A stretch of DNA of 64,000 nt from Flavobacterium rivuli WB 3.3-2 = DSM 21788 (GCF_000378485.1 NZ_KB899967.1:434001-498000); one strand, 5' to 3'. Positions 52,768-62,176 are shown, numbered from the stretch's first letter. Notes: generated by a model from the letters alone, not told the origin. Made by a program: numbers and translations.

Positions 52768-53166
52768 TTACTTTTTAGTAATTTTTTTATACAATGCAGG
52801 CACACCCCATAGTAATACAGCTACTACAAAAATATACAAGCCTGCTTTTGGTAACCATGAAAATTTACTTATATCAGTGAACGCTGCAATTATCGCTATT
52901 ACTCCTGTTGCACAAATAGAGCCTTCAGCACTTCTTTTCTCTTCTGCATTATCTTCTACAGCTTTTTGATGACACTGACCTTGTATCAAGTTAGCAATTA
53001 AAGCAGCTACCGCGCCCGAAACACATCCTACTATAATCGATACAACCCATCCTACTGTTTGGTCAAAATCGGTTCCGCCAATGCCTTTAAGTGTGTAGTA
53101 CATTGTAGGTAATGCCGCGCTTATACCTACTAATACATTTACTAAGTTTGTTCTAAAATTTTTCAT
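52768..53166 (-). CDS. phage small membrane protein (second holin or antiholin candidate)
   Basis: A 132-residue protein with about four hydrophobic segments (around residues 10-26, 36-64, 82-97 and 107-126), the second being GWVVSIIVGCVSGAVAALIA. It precedes the holin gene by one base. Position and layout suggest a lysis-control role, not shown. Confidence 0.6.
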   Translation of the reverse strand: MKNFRTNLVNVLVGISAALPTMYYTLKGIGGTDFDQTVGWVVSIIVGCVSGAVAALIANLIQGQCHQKAVEDNAEEKRSAEGSICATGVIAIIAAFTDISKFSWLPKAGLYIFVVAVLLWGVPALYKKITKK

Positions 53167-53194
53167 ATAATTGTTTTTGATTTAATTTATATCT

Positions 53195-56164
53195 TTAGTT
53201 TAAATTCGCTTCAATTCTGCCAAAAGTTGTTGTGGCATCTATAGCAGTATTTGTGTTATTGTAAACCGTAATTGTCGCAATGTCGTCAGCTGTGCTTTCT
53301 GCTCTGTATGTTAGACCTGCAGCGGTCCAAGACGGGTAATTCGCAACTACTGTTTGGTATTGAACAATATTTGGCATAGTAACATTAACGCTTGTAGTAC
53401 CGCCCGATGGTATACTAGGTAAATCTATATTCACCTCCCTATAAGCTTTTCCGTTTACTACCGACACTAACAATTTAAACAATGCCAAGTGTCCGGGAGT
53501 ATTTAAATGCAGACCATCCGATGCATAAAAATCTAAAGGGTTTGTTTTATCAGCAAATAATCTATATGCATCAACTAAAGGAACCCCTGTATTTTTAGCA
53601 ACCAAGGCAACAGCAGCATTATAAGCAAGTTGTTTTGTTGTATTAGATATTGTATTGTAAGGTGGCGTTATTAATATAACTCTTATACCTTTAGCTTTTG
53701 CCGCAACTACTATTTCCTGAAGTTTTGTCCTAAAATCTGCAATAATTGTCGCATCACCGTTTGTTGTACCATCACCCACATTCATATCGTTGGTTCCATA
53801 CATTATAACAAGGGTATTCATTTCCTTATTTAACATAGATTGATACCTTTGATACCCTCCTGTAATTCCTAATGAAGTAACTGTTTGCCTTAGTTGACTG
53901 CTTGGTACACCAAGATTATATTCAATACCTCCTAAAGCCGCAGACGCTAAAACTGAAAACCTGTCCGCTCCCGTTGCAGCAGATATACCTGCCGTATTAG
54001 AATCTCCAAAATACACAAATAGTGAGCCCTGCGTTTGTATCCTGCCAAGCCTTTCATATAATTTATAAAGCGCTTTATTCATAGAGGCCGCCTGTGCATT
54101 GGTTAACCCAGACCCTGCAATCAAATACGATATACCGGCATTACGCATCCAAAGGTCGTTACCATTTCGGCGTGATTTAAACACCGTAACTTCAGTATTA
54201 AGCGTTACAGCAGTAGCAGCAATAGCCCTGTCATTTGTTTGATTTTCTCCATTTAAATAAGCACTAAAATAAGTACTTGATAGAGCATTTGCTAATTGTT
54301 GTCTTTTACCACTAAAACTTAAGGTTTGAGACCTTGTACCAATTATCATTGCTCCATTAGCAGTTCCTGCTAAAGTAGAGTCACCTGAAACTGGTGCATC
54401 TGAAAACAGGTGGCTTGAATTTGTAGAGCTTACTAAATCATAATTAGACACAAAATACCCAAAGAACAAATTATCGCTTGACAATCCGTTAGCTGAAGGA
54501 TTAAAACCTGTATTAAAAAAATACCTGGTAGTTTGGTTTTCCAAAACAAACAACCCCTTTGATATATTGTAATTTGCGTCAGTTAACCCAGTATTAACCA
54601 TAGATATAGCACCGCCTGCATCAACTACAAATTTTACAAGAGCCCCAGCAAGATTATACCCTAAAAGAGGTGCCCAAAATTTAATTTTACTAAACCCACC
54701 ATCCCGTTTAGTCGTAGTTACAAAATCATCCAAAGCCAATGTTGTCTGATAATCTAAAATATTACCAACATCAGCCATCCTATCCGTATACATTTTGGTT
54801 TCGGGCTGAAAAGCAACAATCCTACCATTTACATAATTAACAATTGCTGTTGTGCTGGGCGCAACGGTTGTAGACGAGTTTACGTTGTTTTGTACTTTAC
54901 CATCCGCATAAGCATTAGATGTTGTATTTGCAGCGTTATCCCCGCTGTTTGTGCCAGATGTATTATTTAGCTTTGTTTTTTCTGCGGGGTTTATTAAACC
55001 CGCGTTCGTTGTGTCTGCAAGTGGTATTATAGCAGGGTCACCAGTACTACTGCCAATAACTACATTTTCAGGACGAGGAAAGACGTACAAATCTGTTTCG
55101 CCTGAAGGCACATTCAAATCTACAACACCATTATTATCTGATATCTGGTCGTTTTGTCCGTTAACCCGAAATATCAGGGGAACATACTTAGTGTTAATTG
55201 TTACAGTAGGCTTTGTTAAGCTAATTTCAAACTCATCATGAAATACAAATTTTGCAAAATTACCATCAGGCCCTTTATAAACAGTTCCAGACTCGTTTTC
55301 ATGTACAATATCATTAGTCGTGGTATTATCTGAGTTAGTCACTTCCTGCAAATTAGGCACACCGCCTGGAGGTACATCGCTCAATAACTGAAAATCAGCA
55401 TCGGTACTCTGTAGATTACCCACACCATAAGCCCCCGGCGCGCCCACCCATAAATATGATTGTTCAATATAATCAACAGTACCTTTAAACAAAGTGTAAC
55501 CTTCATCCTGTGGCTGTATTGTAATTGAAGGATCCTGCTCGTTTAACCATTCTGAAATTGTTTGGCCGTCAAGATTAGGGTAATTTATTGTTTGAGTTGT
55601 AGGGTCATCAGGGTCTACATCTTCAGCTGTTACAGGTGTTACATAGGTAAGTTGCAGGTCTAAACCGGATAAAACAACATTGCCACCGGTACCATACGTG
55701 CCTTTACCTTTATTAAATACCTTATATTTATAAACTGTAGCAAGGTTAAACCCTGAAGATGGTACACTTAGAAATATCCATAGGCTTTGTATTTCGCTAA
55801 CCACAAATGATACGTCGTTATTAACAAGTGTCGCTAATTGCTGGGCCGTAAGGTTTGTATAAGAGAAGTACCTTTTAGCAATGTCGATGTTATCCTGGTT
55901 GATGATAGGCGCGTTTTCGCCTCCAAGTGAATTTCGGGAATATGTAACACCAAGGATTGCTGATTGCAAAGAAGCTACGTTGCTGTAAACAACACCGTCT
56001 AAATTTACCTGGCTAAATACCGTTAGCGGTAAAAGCACATCGGCGTTTTCATAGCAGTTAAATATCTGTATCCTAATACCTCTTACAGCAGTAATGTAGT
56101 TTTTTAGGTACTCAATACCGTTTAAAGAGAACCTCTTATCATCAACTGTATTTATAAAGATCAT
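53195..56164 (-). CDS. receptor-binding / tail fibre protein with SGNH esterase domain
   Basis: A 989-residue virion protein. The N-terminal 300 residues are a tail-attachment-like module; the middle (about 380-470) is Ser/Thr/Asn-rich. At about 713-910 lies an SGNH/GDSL hydrolase: block I YFGDSNTAG (Ser 722), block III MYGTNDMN (about 790), block V DGLHLN (Asp 883, His 886). A beta-rich tail of about 75 residues ends the protein. It probably binds the host surface and removes acyl groups from capsule or O-antigen sugars. The gap to the connector-like gene is one base. Confidence 0.8.
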   Translation of the reverse strand: MIFINTVDDKRFSLNGIEYLKNYITAVRGIRIQIFNCYENADVLLPLTVFSQVNLDGVVYSNVASLQSAILGVTYSRNSLGGENAPIINQDNIDIAKRYFSYTNLTAQQLATLVNNDVSFVVSEIQSLWIFLSVPSSGFNLATVYKYKVFNKGKGTYGTGGNVVLSGLDLQLTYVTPVTAEDVDPDDPTTQTINYPNLDGQTISEWLNEQDPSITIQPQDEGYTLFKGTVDYIEQSYLWVGAPGAYGVGNLQSTDADFQLLSDVPPGGVPNLQEVTNSDNTTTNDIVHENESGTVYKGPDGNFAKFVFHDEFEISLTKPTVTINTKYVPLIFRVNGQNDQISDNNGVVDLNVPSGETDLYVFPRPENVVIGSSTGDPAIIPLADTTNAGLINPAEKTKLNNTSGTNSGDNAANTTSNAYADGKVQNNVNSSTTVAPSTTAIVNYVNGRIVAFQPETKMYTDRMADVGNILDYQTTLALDDFVTTTKRDGGFSKIKFWAPLLGYNLAGALVKFVVDAGGAISMVNTGLTDANYNISKGLFVLENQTTRYFFNTGFNPSANGLSSDNLFFGYFVSNYDLVSSTNSSHLFSDAPVSGDSTLAGTANGAMIIGTRSQTLSFSGKRQQLANALSSTYFSAYLNGENQTNDRAIAATAVTLNTEVTVFKSRRNGNDLWMRNAGISYLIAGSGLTNAQAASMNKALYKLYERLGRIQTQGSLFVYFGDSNTAGISAATGADRFSVLASAALGGIEYNLGVPSSQLRQTVTSLGITGGYQRYQSMLNKEMNTLVIMYGTNDMNVGDGTTNGDATIIADFRTKLQEIVVAAKAKGIRVILITPPYNTISNTTKQLAYNAAVALVAKNTGVPLVDAYRLFADKTNPLDFYASDGLHLNTPGHLALFKLLVSVVNGKAYREVNIDLPSIPSGGTTSVNVTMPNIVQYQTVVANYPSWTAAGLTYRAESTADDIATITVYNNTNTAIDATTTFGRIEANLN

Positions 56165-56165
56165 A

Positions 56166-56675
56166 TTATCCTAATTTAGTGAAACGCATGCCGGCTGAAC
56201 GCGGTGCAGAAGTTTTACAATTATTAAAAAGTGGATGGTTTGTCCTGGTTAAATAATTCTTTACATTATCCCAGATTTGTAGGGCTGATTCCCTGTTAAT
56301 CTGGTAGATTGTTTTTTTACCTGCCATATCTATAGGCTCACTATTATCTTTCCGTATTTGGACGGCTCCGGATGGAGTATCTACATAACTTGAAAACATA
56401 ATGTGCCGGGCATAGGCAAAGTATGAGATAACCATTTTTAAGCCGTGGTTATGATACGTTTCGCCATTGTATTCATAGGCACCTCCAATAAGTAAATCTT
56501 GGAAATTCTCGGGGTTTGCCATAAGTTTATTATAGAGGCGTTCCCCTATCAGTGGCTGCAAGTCTATAAGCTGAGCATCCAGTATTTGTTCTTTCAGTTT
56601 ATCGTCAAAAGCAGATTTGGATATTTGTCTGTATTTTGCAATATCATCACGGGTTATCAATGTTTGTATCATCAA
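56166..56675 (-). CDS. phage head-tail connector-like protein
   Basis: A 169-residue soluble protein. It begins LITRDDIAKYRQISKSAFDD and then KEQILDAQLIDLQPLIGERL, a helical pattern like gp6-type connectors and the DUF6712 family of Bacteroidota phages as I recall it. It overlaps the end of the portal-like gene by 29 bases, which supports a head-completion role. Exact function is not proven. Confidence 0.55.
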   Translation of the reverse strand: MMIQTLITRDDIAKYRQISKSAFDDKLKEQILDAQLIDLQPLIGERLYNKLMANPENFQDLLIGGAYEYNGETYHNHGLKMVISYFAYARHIMFSSYVDTPSGAVQIRKDNSEPIDMAGKKTIYQINRESALQIWDNVKNYLTRTNHPLFNNCKTSAPRSAGMRFTKLG

Positions 56676-57825
56676 TCAGCTTTATAGGTTGTACTTTTAA
56701 ATCTTTGTTATTAACAGACAGGGACAAAAGGGAGTTGAGGACGTATGTAAGTTTATTACGTTCCTTACTTGTATTTTCCCAATACGTGCGCTTCATTTCA
56801 CGGATAGATTCCCCTGAGTTACCAAACATTTGTGAATCGCTTGTTTTAATAAGGCCGGCCGGTAAGTTATTAAAGGCAATAAGGATGTTTTCACGTACGC
56901 TGGTTTCTGTATGAGCAAATATTTTATCATCAATATTGCTTTCAACTTTTTGGAATAAAATAGATTCTTCTAATTTATCCCCTCCAAATTCCATTTCCAC
57001 ACAAAGTACACCGCCGCCATTCTCTGCACCCAGCGAGCTTACAATTGCATTTTGAAATTGCTTTCGCTCATCATCTGCATCTATCCATTCAGGATTTATC
57101 TTTCGCTCATTTGCATCTAAATAGCGCGGAATATCTTTTGAAATAAGTGGCTTTGTTACTACGAGCATATTACCAAAAAAGCCACGCCTCAACATCCTAT
57201 TTTTAAATACAGCGGTTTGGGCTTCACTATCACAATCCTCTGCAACAGAATCAACACGGGATAATGGATAGTGTAGTTTAGTATCCATATTCACAAACCA
57301 AATTTGCCCCTTGTATTTTTCCCATCCCCCGGCCTTTTCTACCTGGGCCTGTATAACCTTTGGGTTAGGGTTAAAAACATCAATCAGTTTTATATCTGAC
57401 TTCTTTGGCTTGCTCCAATCTTCATATACAGCTATTTTTCCCGAATAAGCATTACTGTCAGATTTACCTTTTCGGCACCATTCATTAGGCATTACCCTTA
57501 CATCTACAATTTCGTAAAGTGCATTGTAATTGATGTGGATAAATACGCCCCGTTGCTTTACGAGATCTTCTGCAACGTCATCTGCAAAATCAATAAGGGA
57601 AATAGTGTGCTGTTTATTTACTATCAAATTGTCATTGTCGGTTCCATAGCCTTTACCAATAAGATACTGGACCATAATATTAGCCGCTGATTTTGCCGTA
57701 ACGCTATTATTAATAAGCCTATCCATTCTTTCTGGATAGGCATTATCAATATCGTTACCGTAAACATCTATAGACTTATTCCAAGGGGTTAACCTCTTTG
57801 CTATTTCTCCCAGTACTGTACGCAT
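56647..57825 (-). CDS. phage portal-like protein
   Basis: A 392-residue protein. The helical C-terminal half with NNLPAGLIKTSDSQMFGNSG, ESIREMKRTYWENTSKERN and LTYVLNSLLSL has the pattern of portal proteins, in which a long helix region lines the DNA channel; the N-terminal part (INNSVTAKSAANIMVQYLIG) also fits portal wings. The size is at the low end for portals. It could instead be another head protein, but portal is the best guess. Confidence 0.6.
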   Translation of the reverse strand: MRTVLGEIAKRLTPWNKSIDVYGNDIDNAYPERMDRLINNSVTAKSAANIMVQYLIGKGYGTDNDNLIVNKQHTISLIDFADDVAEDLVKQRGVFIHINYNALYEIVDVRVMPNEWCRKGKSDSNAYSGKIAVYEDWSKPKKSDIKLIDVFNPNPKVIQAQVEKAGGWEKYKGQIWFVNMDTKLHYPLSRVDSVAEDCDSEAQTAVFKNRMLRRGFFGNMLVVTKPLISKDIPRYLDANERKINPEWIDADDERKQFQNAIVSSLGAENGGGVLCVEMEFGGDKLEESILFQKVESNIDDKIFAHTETSVRENILIAFNNLPAGLIKTSDSQMFGNSGESIREMKRTYWENTSKERNKLTYVLNSLLSLSVNNKDLKVQPIKLIDDTNIDNP

Positions 57826-57829
57826 GGTA

Positions 57830-58501
57830 TTACACTTTATTTTCTAAACCAAAAGCTTCAATTTCGCCGGTGCCGTTGAATTTTTCAGCATCGACAATTA
57901 CAGAATCGCCAACTTTGTGCCCCTGTTCAGTAAGTTCAGGATGCGTTACAAAATCATCATCTTCAAGCGTAATTACGACCTTAGATAAATCTTCAACATC
58001 TGCCGGGGTTTGAGGCTCAACAAAAGCATCTAAGGCGGCTTTGGCCTCATCTACTGCAGCAGTTGCAGCTTCACGCGTTTTTGCCCTGGCTTTATCTGAA
58101 AGGTTTGCAAGCTTATCTTCAGCAGCCTTTAAATTAGCCTCAAGCGTTGCTTTACTGTTCAAGTCCGGCTGTTCTAAAAAGAACCTATGGCCACCTGGCT
58201 GCGAAAGAAGAATATCAGCATATTCTTTAGTAATGTTCTCATCATTTACGAGAATCTGTGAACCAAATTCAAGAGGTATGTTTTGATATTTGGCAAGTAA
58301 TTTATAGCCTGATGTATTATTTGTAGTTTTCATGTGATTTTTGTATCTATTTAAATAATCAGTTAAACATTTTGGGCACCCTGCATTTACAGTGCCGCCA
58401 AAAATAGAAATATACTCCTTAAGAAATAACTCTAAATATCTAACACCATCAGTAGTTTTACCTGATCTGATGGTGTCTATATCCATGGATGCGAAATCCA
58501 T
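57830..58501 (-). CDS. phage protein of unknown function with coiled-coil middle
   Basis: A 223-residue protein. A GCPKCL motif near residue 40, a charged alanine-rich helix (LEANLKAAEDKLANLSDKAR to AVDEAKAALDAF, about 115-160) and an acidic end with KVGDSVIVDAEKFNGTGEIE. The starts and stops overlap by one base with the gene upstream (TAATG). Probably a head or assembly protein. Confidence 0.55.
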   Translation of the reverse strand: MDFASMDIDTIRSGKTTDGVRYLELFLKEYISIFGGTVNAGCPKCLTDYLNRYKNHMKTTNNTSGYKLLAKYQNIPLEFGSQILVNDENITKEYADILLSQPGGHRFFLEQPDLNSKATLEANLKAAEDKLANLSDKARAKTREAATAAVDEAKAALDAFVEPQTPADVEDLSKVVITLEDDDFVTHPELTEQGHKVGDSVIVDAEKFNGTGEIEAFGLENKV

Positions 58502-59109
58502 TATTCTGAAGCAAATTTGTTATCAAAGGCGGTTTTCGATGCAGCATAAGTGCCGGATGCCACACCACCATCAAGAAACGTTTTAGCAACAGTGTTTTCT
58601 TCATAACCATCAGAAGATGATAATTCAAACACTATCATATTGTCGTTCTCTTTTGAGTTGTTTGTCATCGACATTAGCTCTAATCCGGAACCGTACCCCA
58701 ATACTTCAAAAGCATCTTTATTACCAATGCCTTTAAATATTTGCTCAACTACAACAACATATTTAGAACCCTGGGCCATGTTGTTCGCTTGTGTTTTATT
58801 AGCCAGCGTTGGGCTAAATATCACACCGCTAAATGTGTGTTTCCATTTGTCAGGTGCATTCTCTTTTTTTACAAGCTCATAAGCTTTGCCGTTGCTTTGC
58901 TTAACACCGGTAAACTTGAAACCCGTAGCACCTGCCTTAAGTGTGATATTGCTTACCACCTTATTGTTTGTCGGGTCTAACGTGGTTAACGTGCGGTCTA
59001 TGTCATCCCTGTTTATAAGGATGACGTTTTGCTCAATACCACCAGCCCCCTGATTTTCGCAATCGAATAATATATCAGCCGTTAAGGCTCCTGTACAATC
59101 TATTGGCAT
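58501..59109 (-). CDS. phage structural protein (possible tail-tube or decoration protein)
   Basis: A 202-residue beta-rich protein without signal or membrane segment. Blocks such as TLKAGATGFKFTGVKQSNGK and GSKYVVVVEQIFKGIGNKDA are typical of virion beta-sandwich proteins. It follows the capsid gene by 35 bases. A tail-tube-like or decoration role is inferred from position and composition only. Confidence 0.5.
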   Translation of the reverse strand: MPIDCTGALTADILFDCENQGAGGIEQNVILINRDDIDRTLTTLDPTNNKVVSNITLKAGATGFKFTGVKQSNGKAYELVKKENAPDKWKHTFSGVIFSPTLANKTQANNMAQGSKYVVVVEQIFKGIGNKDAFEVLGYGSGLELMSMTNNSKENDNMIVFELSSSDGYEENTVAKTFLDGGVASGTYAASKTAFDNKFASE

Positions 59110-59144
59110 AATGTTTAAATTAATGGGTTAAAACAAGTAACGGC

Positions 59145-60206
59145 TTAGTAAGCCGCTACTGTCATGTATTTTTCAAGGTGTTTAGCATCCAGCGTATAAA
59201 CTCCGTCGATTATATTTGTCTTAAGAGTTTTATCGTAGAACACATCAAGCTTCTGCAAATCCTCTTCACTTAGAGTACCTACAGGAATGTTACTTTTTGT
59301 GGTAAACACGGCGCGGTGTGGCAAATTGTATTTAGTACCGTTGTTTTGATATCCCTGGATGTACATATCCCAGTCGTAACGCGTTTTAACTTCTTTACCC
59401 TCAAAGGTTAGTTTAGTACGGCCACCCTCAACAACTTCAAGGAAACCGGCACCAAGATTTTTATTTCTCAATGTAGCCCTGTAGTTATCAGCAATTGACC
59501 TGGTAACAAGGAAAAAAGCATTAGGATCCTGTAACAGCCTGCTATCAGCAGCGGCATACATACTGCCTAATATGGTTAGTGCAGCATCAGCAGCCAAAGC
59601 CTGGTTAACATAGCTGTTACCTGTGTTTGCGGATATTGCTACATAATTGGGTGCAGTAGTTGGTACTTCCGTAAAAATTTGTTTAAACAAACCGTTAAAT
59701 GTATTCCAGTACCCTAAATCGGTACCCACTTTAAACGATCCACCGTTTGCAGTTGTTGCAGCTGTCAAATCATTAAACCATATTTTACGATGTATGTTTT
59801 CTTTCATACCGTCTTCTACAGCGGCAATGACAACACCAAATTCAGGAGAACCCACGACATCGTAAAAATCAGGGTTCATTTTTTTAGCAGATTTAAACAG
59901 CTTCAAAAGTTTTGGCATATCCCCCTGGCAATGCTTTAACCTGAAATCTTCAACAGCAGGATCCCAGAACTTCTCTGTGAAAGTTAGACCTGCAGCTTCG
60001 TTAGGCGCGCATCCTGCTGATGCTTTACCAAGCAGGCCGATCCTGCCTGCAAACGCAATTTGCGTTTTCATATCCACGCCTGTTTCAACATCGTGATATT
60101 CAGAAAGGTCACTTTGATTAAATACCCTTTCAAATATCACTTTGCTTACTGTATCGGCTTCACGTGCGTTAAGCGTTAATGCATCTGCATTTACAATTGA
60201 GCTCAT
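59145..60206 (-). CDS. putative major capsid protein
   Basis: A 353-residue protein directly downstream of the ClpP-type protease/scaffold gene (two-base gap), the usual place of the major capsid gene. The sequence has long mixed alpha/beta parts with the segment FLVTRSIADNYRATLRNKN and the domain end YDWDMYIQGYQNNGTKYNLP, typical of HK97-fold capsid proteins, which vary strongly in sequence. The assignment rests on position, length and composition. Confidence 0.7.
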   Translation of the reverse strand: MSSIVNADALTLNAREADTVSKVIFERVFNQSDLSEYHDVETGVDMKTQIAFAGRIGLLGKASAGCAPNEAAGLTFTEKFWDPAVEDFRLKHCQGDMPKLLKLFKSAKKMNPDFYDVVGSPEFGVVIAAVEDGMKENIHRKIWFNDLTAATTANGGSFKVGTDLGYWNTFNGLFKQIFTEVPTTAPNYVAISANTGNSYVNQALAADAALTILGSMYAAADSRLLQDPNAFFLVTRSIADNYRATLRNKNLGAGFLEVVEGGRTKLTFEGKEVKTRYDWDMYIQGYQNNGTKYNLPHRAVFTTKSNIPVGTLSEEDLQKLDVFYDKTLKTNIIDGVYTLDAKHLEKYMTVAAY

Positions 60207-60208
60207 AA

Positions 60209-61294
60209 TTATTGTTTTTTACTCTCCAGATAAGCTTTCATGCCAGCGGTTCTGTCAGCTCCTGTGATTATTTTTTTAGAATCCTTTTTGGTACTCAAAT
60301 CGAATTTAGAAGTAACCTGTGCTTTAAGCTGTGTTACGTCTTTTTCGATGTCCTGCAATTGAGCCTGGGCCGCTGTAGTCTCAGTTTTTAATTGCTCGTT
60401 TTCTTCTTTAAGGGAATCCCTTTCAGCAATAAGCTCCGCAATTTGTTCAGGTGTCAATGTTTCTTCATCAGGAGAAACAATTTCTTTAAGCTCCCCGGCA
60501 TCGAATTTATAAACGGTACCGTCCGGCATCGTATAATCCCCATCAGCAGGCTTATTGTCAAACGTTGCTTTGGCACCCACTTCAATTGCAGCATCTTTTT
60601 CAAGGTCTGTAAAATTGAGTTCGGCACCGGTGGCATCCTGTACCACTTTGTTTAAGATATCAGGCTTTTTAATCTTACCTAATACCTTGTCAAATAAGCC
60701 TGAAATAAAGGACTTATCTTTGTCGGTTAGACTCTCCATAGTATTTGTATTAATGTTTGTAAGTACGGCTTTAGCTACGGCCAGAATAGGCTCTGTAGTT
60801 GTGAAACCCAAAGTGTAAAGCTGCTCCATTGTCAGCCAGGTTTCATTTTTAAGAAGTGGTAATAAGGCAGACTCATCAAGTGATAGCACTTTCATATAAA
60901 AGCCTGTCATTTTCTTTTCAACAACCCTTAAACGGTCGGTAAATTCTGCTAATGTATCAGAATTGCCAGTAGTGCCGCCCCATGGTAAGTGAATCATGAA
61001 CGGGGTATTAACACGAACCTGCCTAACAGATCCTGCCATGAAGATTATTGTAGCAATTGAAGCAACAATACCGCTGCCAATTGTAGTTATGTGAATACCT
61101 GAAGCCTGTAATGACACTAAATAATCATAGATATCGAAACCAACATCTACAAGACCCCCATCGCTATTTATGTGTACATTAAAATGGGTGGCTTCAGGCT
61201 GTTTTTTTACCTGCGATACAATATCTATAAGTTCAACGCCTGCAACGCCGTCAAACGTACCTATTTGCCCTGATATGTATATATTTCCAATCAT
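60209..61294 (-). CDS. ClpP-type head maturation protease fused to a scaffold-like coiled coil
   Basis: A 361-residue protein. Residues about 1-190 are an S14 (ClpP) fold: ISGQIGTFDG and FNVHINSDGGLVDVGFDIYD at the start, a serine in SGIVASIATIIFMAGSVRQV, and the His in TPFMIHLPWGG. After a linker comes a long coiled coil (EQIAELIAERDSLKEENEQL to LQDIEKDVTQLKAQV, about 275-330) and a basic end. This layout fits a protease-scaffold fusion that organises the capsid and is then cut away. Confidence 0.85.
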   Translation of the reverse strand: MIGNIYISGQIGTFDGVAGVELIDIVSQVKKQPEATHFNVHINSDGGLVDVGFDIYDYLVSLQASGIHITTIGSGIVASIATIIFMAGSVRQVRVNTPFMIHLPWGGTTGNSDTLAEFTDRLRVVEKKMTGFYMKVLSLDESALLPLLKNETWLTMEQLYTLGFTTTEPILAVAKAVLTNINTNTMESLTDKDKSFISGLFDKVLGKIKKPDILNKVVQDATGAELNFTDLEKDAAIEVGAKATFDNKPADGDYTMPDGTVYKFDAGELKEIVSPDEETLTPEQIAELIAERDSLKEENEQLKTETTAAQAQLQDIEKDVTQLKAQVTSKFDLSTKKDSKKIITGADRTAGMKAYLESKKQ

Positions 61295-61344
61295 GCCGTA
61301 AAATTAGGCATGGCAAAAAGATGTTTTAAGACATGAGTATGTCG

Positions 61345-61375
61345 CAAAAAAAAGCCAGTAACTTAATACCGGCTT
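61345..61375 (-). terminator. intrinsic terminator between the accessory genes and the head genes
   Basis: AAGCCAGTA (61352-61360) and TACCGGCTT (61367-61375) pair with one mismatch; the minus strand continues with a T-run (A-run 61346-61353 on plus). It overlaps the stop of the 73-residue gene, so the ClpP gene onward would need its own promoter in the gap 61295-61345, where CATCTTTTTG is the nearest match. Confidence 0.7.
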
Positions 61376-61595
61376 ATGATTCCATATATGCAACTATCCG
61401 CTGCACCTGTCTCCTGCTTACATCATAATTTGCAGCTATCATGTTTATAGCTTCAGATGTTTTGCTTTTCTTTATCTCTTGCAGGTAAGCTTCATAGTAC
61501 ACTTTCCAATCCAGTAAATGAAGTGGAATAAAGCCAACCTGTATTAAAGATAAAAATTCGTCGTTTAAAGATGTAATTTTTTCATACCTGGTCAT
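61374..61595 (-). CDS. small DNA-binding-like phage protein
   Basis: A 73-residue protein. The second half (SEAINMIAANYDVSRRQVQR) looks like a helix-turn-helix. It starts directly after the stop of the upstream gene. It could be a small terminase-like or regulatory DNA-binding protein. Confidence 0.5.
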   Translation of the reverse strand: MTRYEKITSLNDEFLSLIQVGFIPLHLLDWKVYYEAYLQEIKKSKTSEAINMIAANYDVSRRQVQRIVAYMES

Positions 61596-61838
61596 TTACC
61601 ATTTTGAGTTAGGGCAAATCTCTGTAGAGCGTATCTTTGCGCTTAACGGACAACCGCAAGCATCACAATACGCCCCCTGCACCTCTTGTAAGGTGTCTTT
61701 TATAAATGCAATTATCTTACCTTGTTTGGCATGAGGGCAAACAGCGCAAATTGCGGCCCTCTCTTTTGCCACACTTTCAACTACATCACTTTTAGAAATG
61801 TAATTTTTCCATCCGGTAAGTATTGCTTTAACGTTCAT
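61596..61838 (-). CDS. small cysteine-rich (zinc-binding-like) phage protein
   Basis: An 80-residue protein with cysteine pairs CAVCPHA, CDACGCPL and a final CPNSKW, spaced as in a zinc ribbon. No signal peptide. It overlaps the upstream lipoprotein gene by one base. Similar proteins are common in Bacteroidota phages, without known function. Confidence 0.6.
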   Translation of the reverse strand: MNVKAILTGWKNYISKSDVVESVAKERAAICAVCPHAKQGKIIAFIKDTLQEVQGAYCDACGCPLSAKIRSTEICPNSKW

Positions 61839-62149
61839 TAGTTATTTTGCGTACATCTTACAGTACGTCTTGCTTCAGTCACAAAATCAGTCCCTGTACT
61901 TGAGTTACCAGACGATTCTATAGTTCTATTAAAATAAGTTTGTTTTCCATCATCTTCACAATTTTCACTATAAACTATTGGCGTGCCAGTTGGTTGCCAA
62001 TTTGCAGCAGGATAAGGCTGTCCCCTACCAACAGTAAATTGATTAATCTCCGCATATTGGATACAGTTGCACGTTACGACCGCCGGGGCATCATCATTCC
62101 CAGAACATGCAATAATTAATAACAAGGCTGCAAAAGCTAATTTTCTCAT
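61838..62149 (-). CDS. phage-encoded putative lipoprotein
   Basis: A 103-residue protein with a lipoprotein signal (RKLAFAALLLIIACSGND, lipobox Cys near residue 15). The rest is short, with several cysteines, and has no recognised domain. A lipoprotein expressed from a prophage may act at the host surface, for example in superinfection exclusion, but this is only a guess. Confidence 0.6.
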   Translation of the reverse strand: MRKLAFAALLLIIACSGNDDAPAVVTCNCIQYAEINQFTVGRGQPYPAANWQPTGTPIVYSENCEDDGKQTYFNRTIESSGNSSTGTDFVTEARRTVRCTQNN

Positions 62150-62176
62150 ATCTGTAATTTTAGCAAATATAATAAA

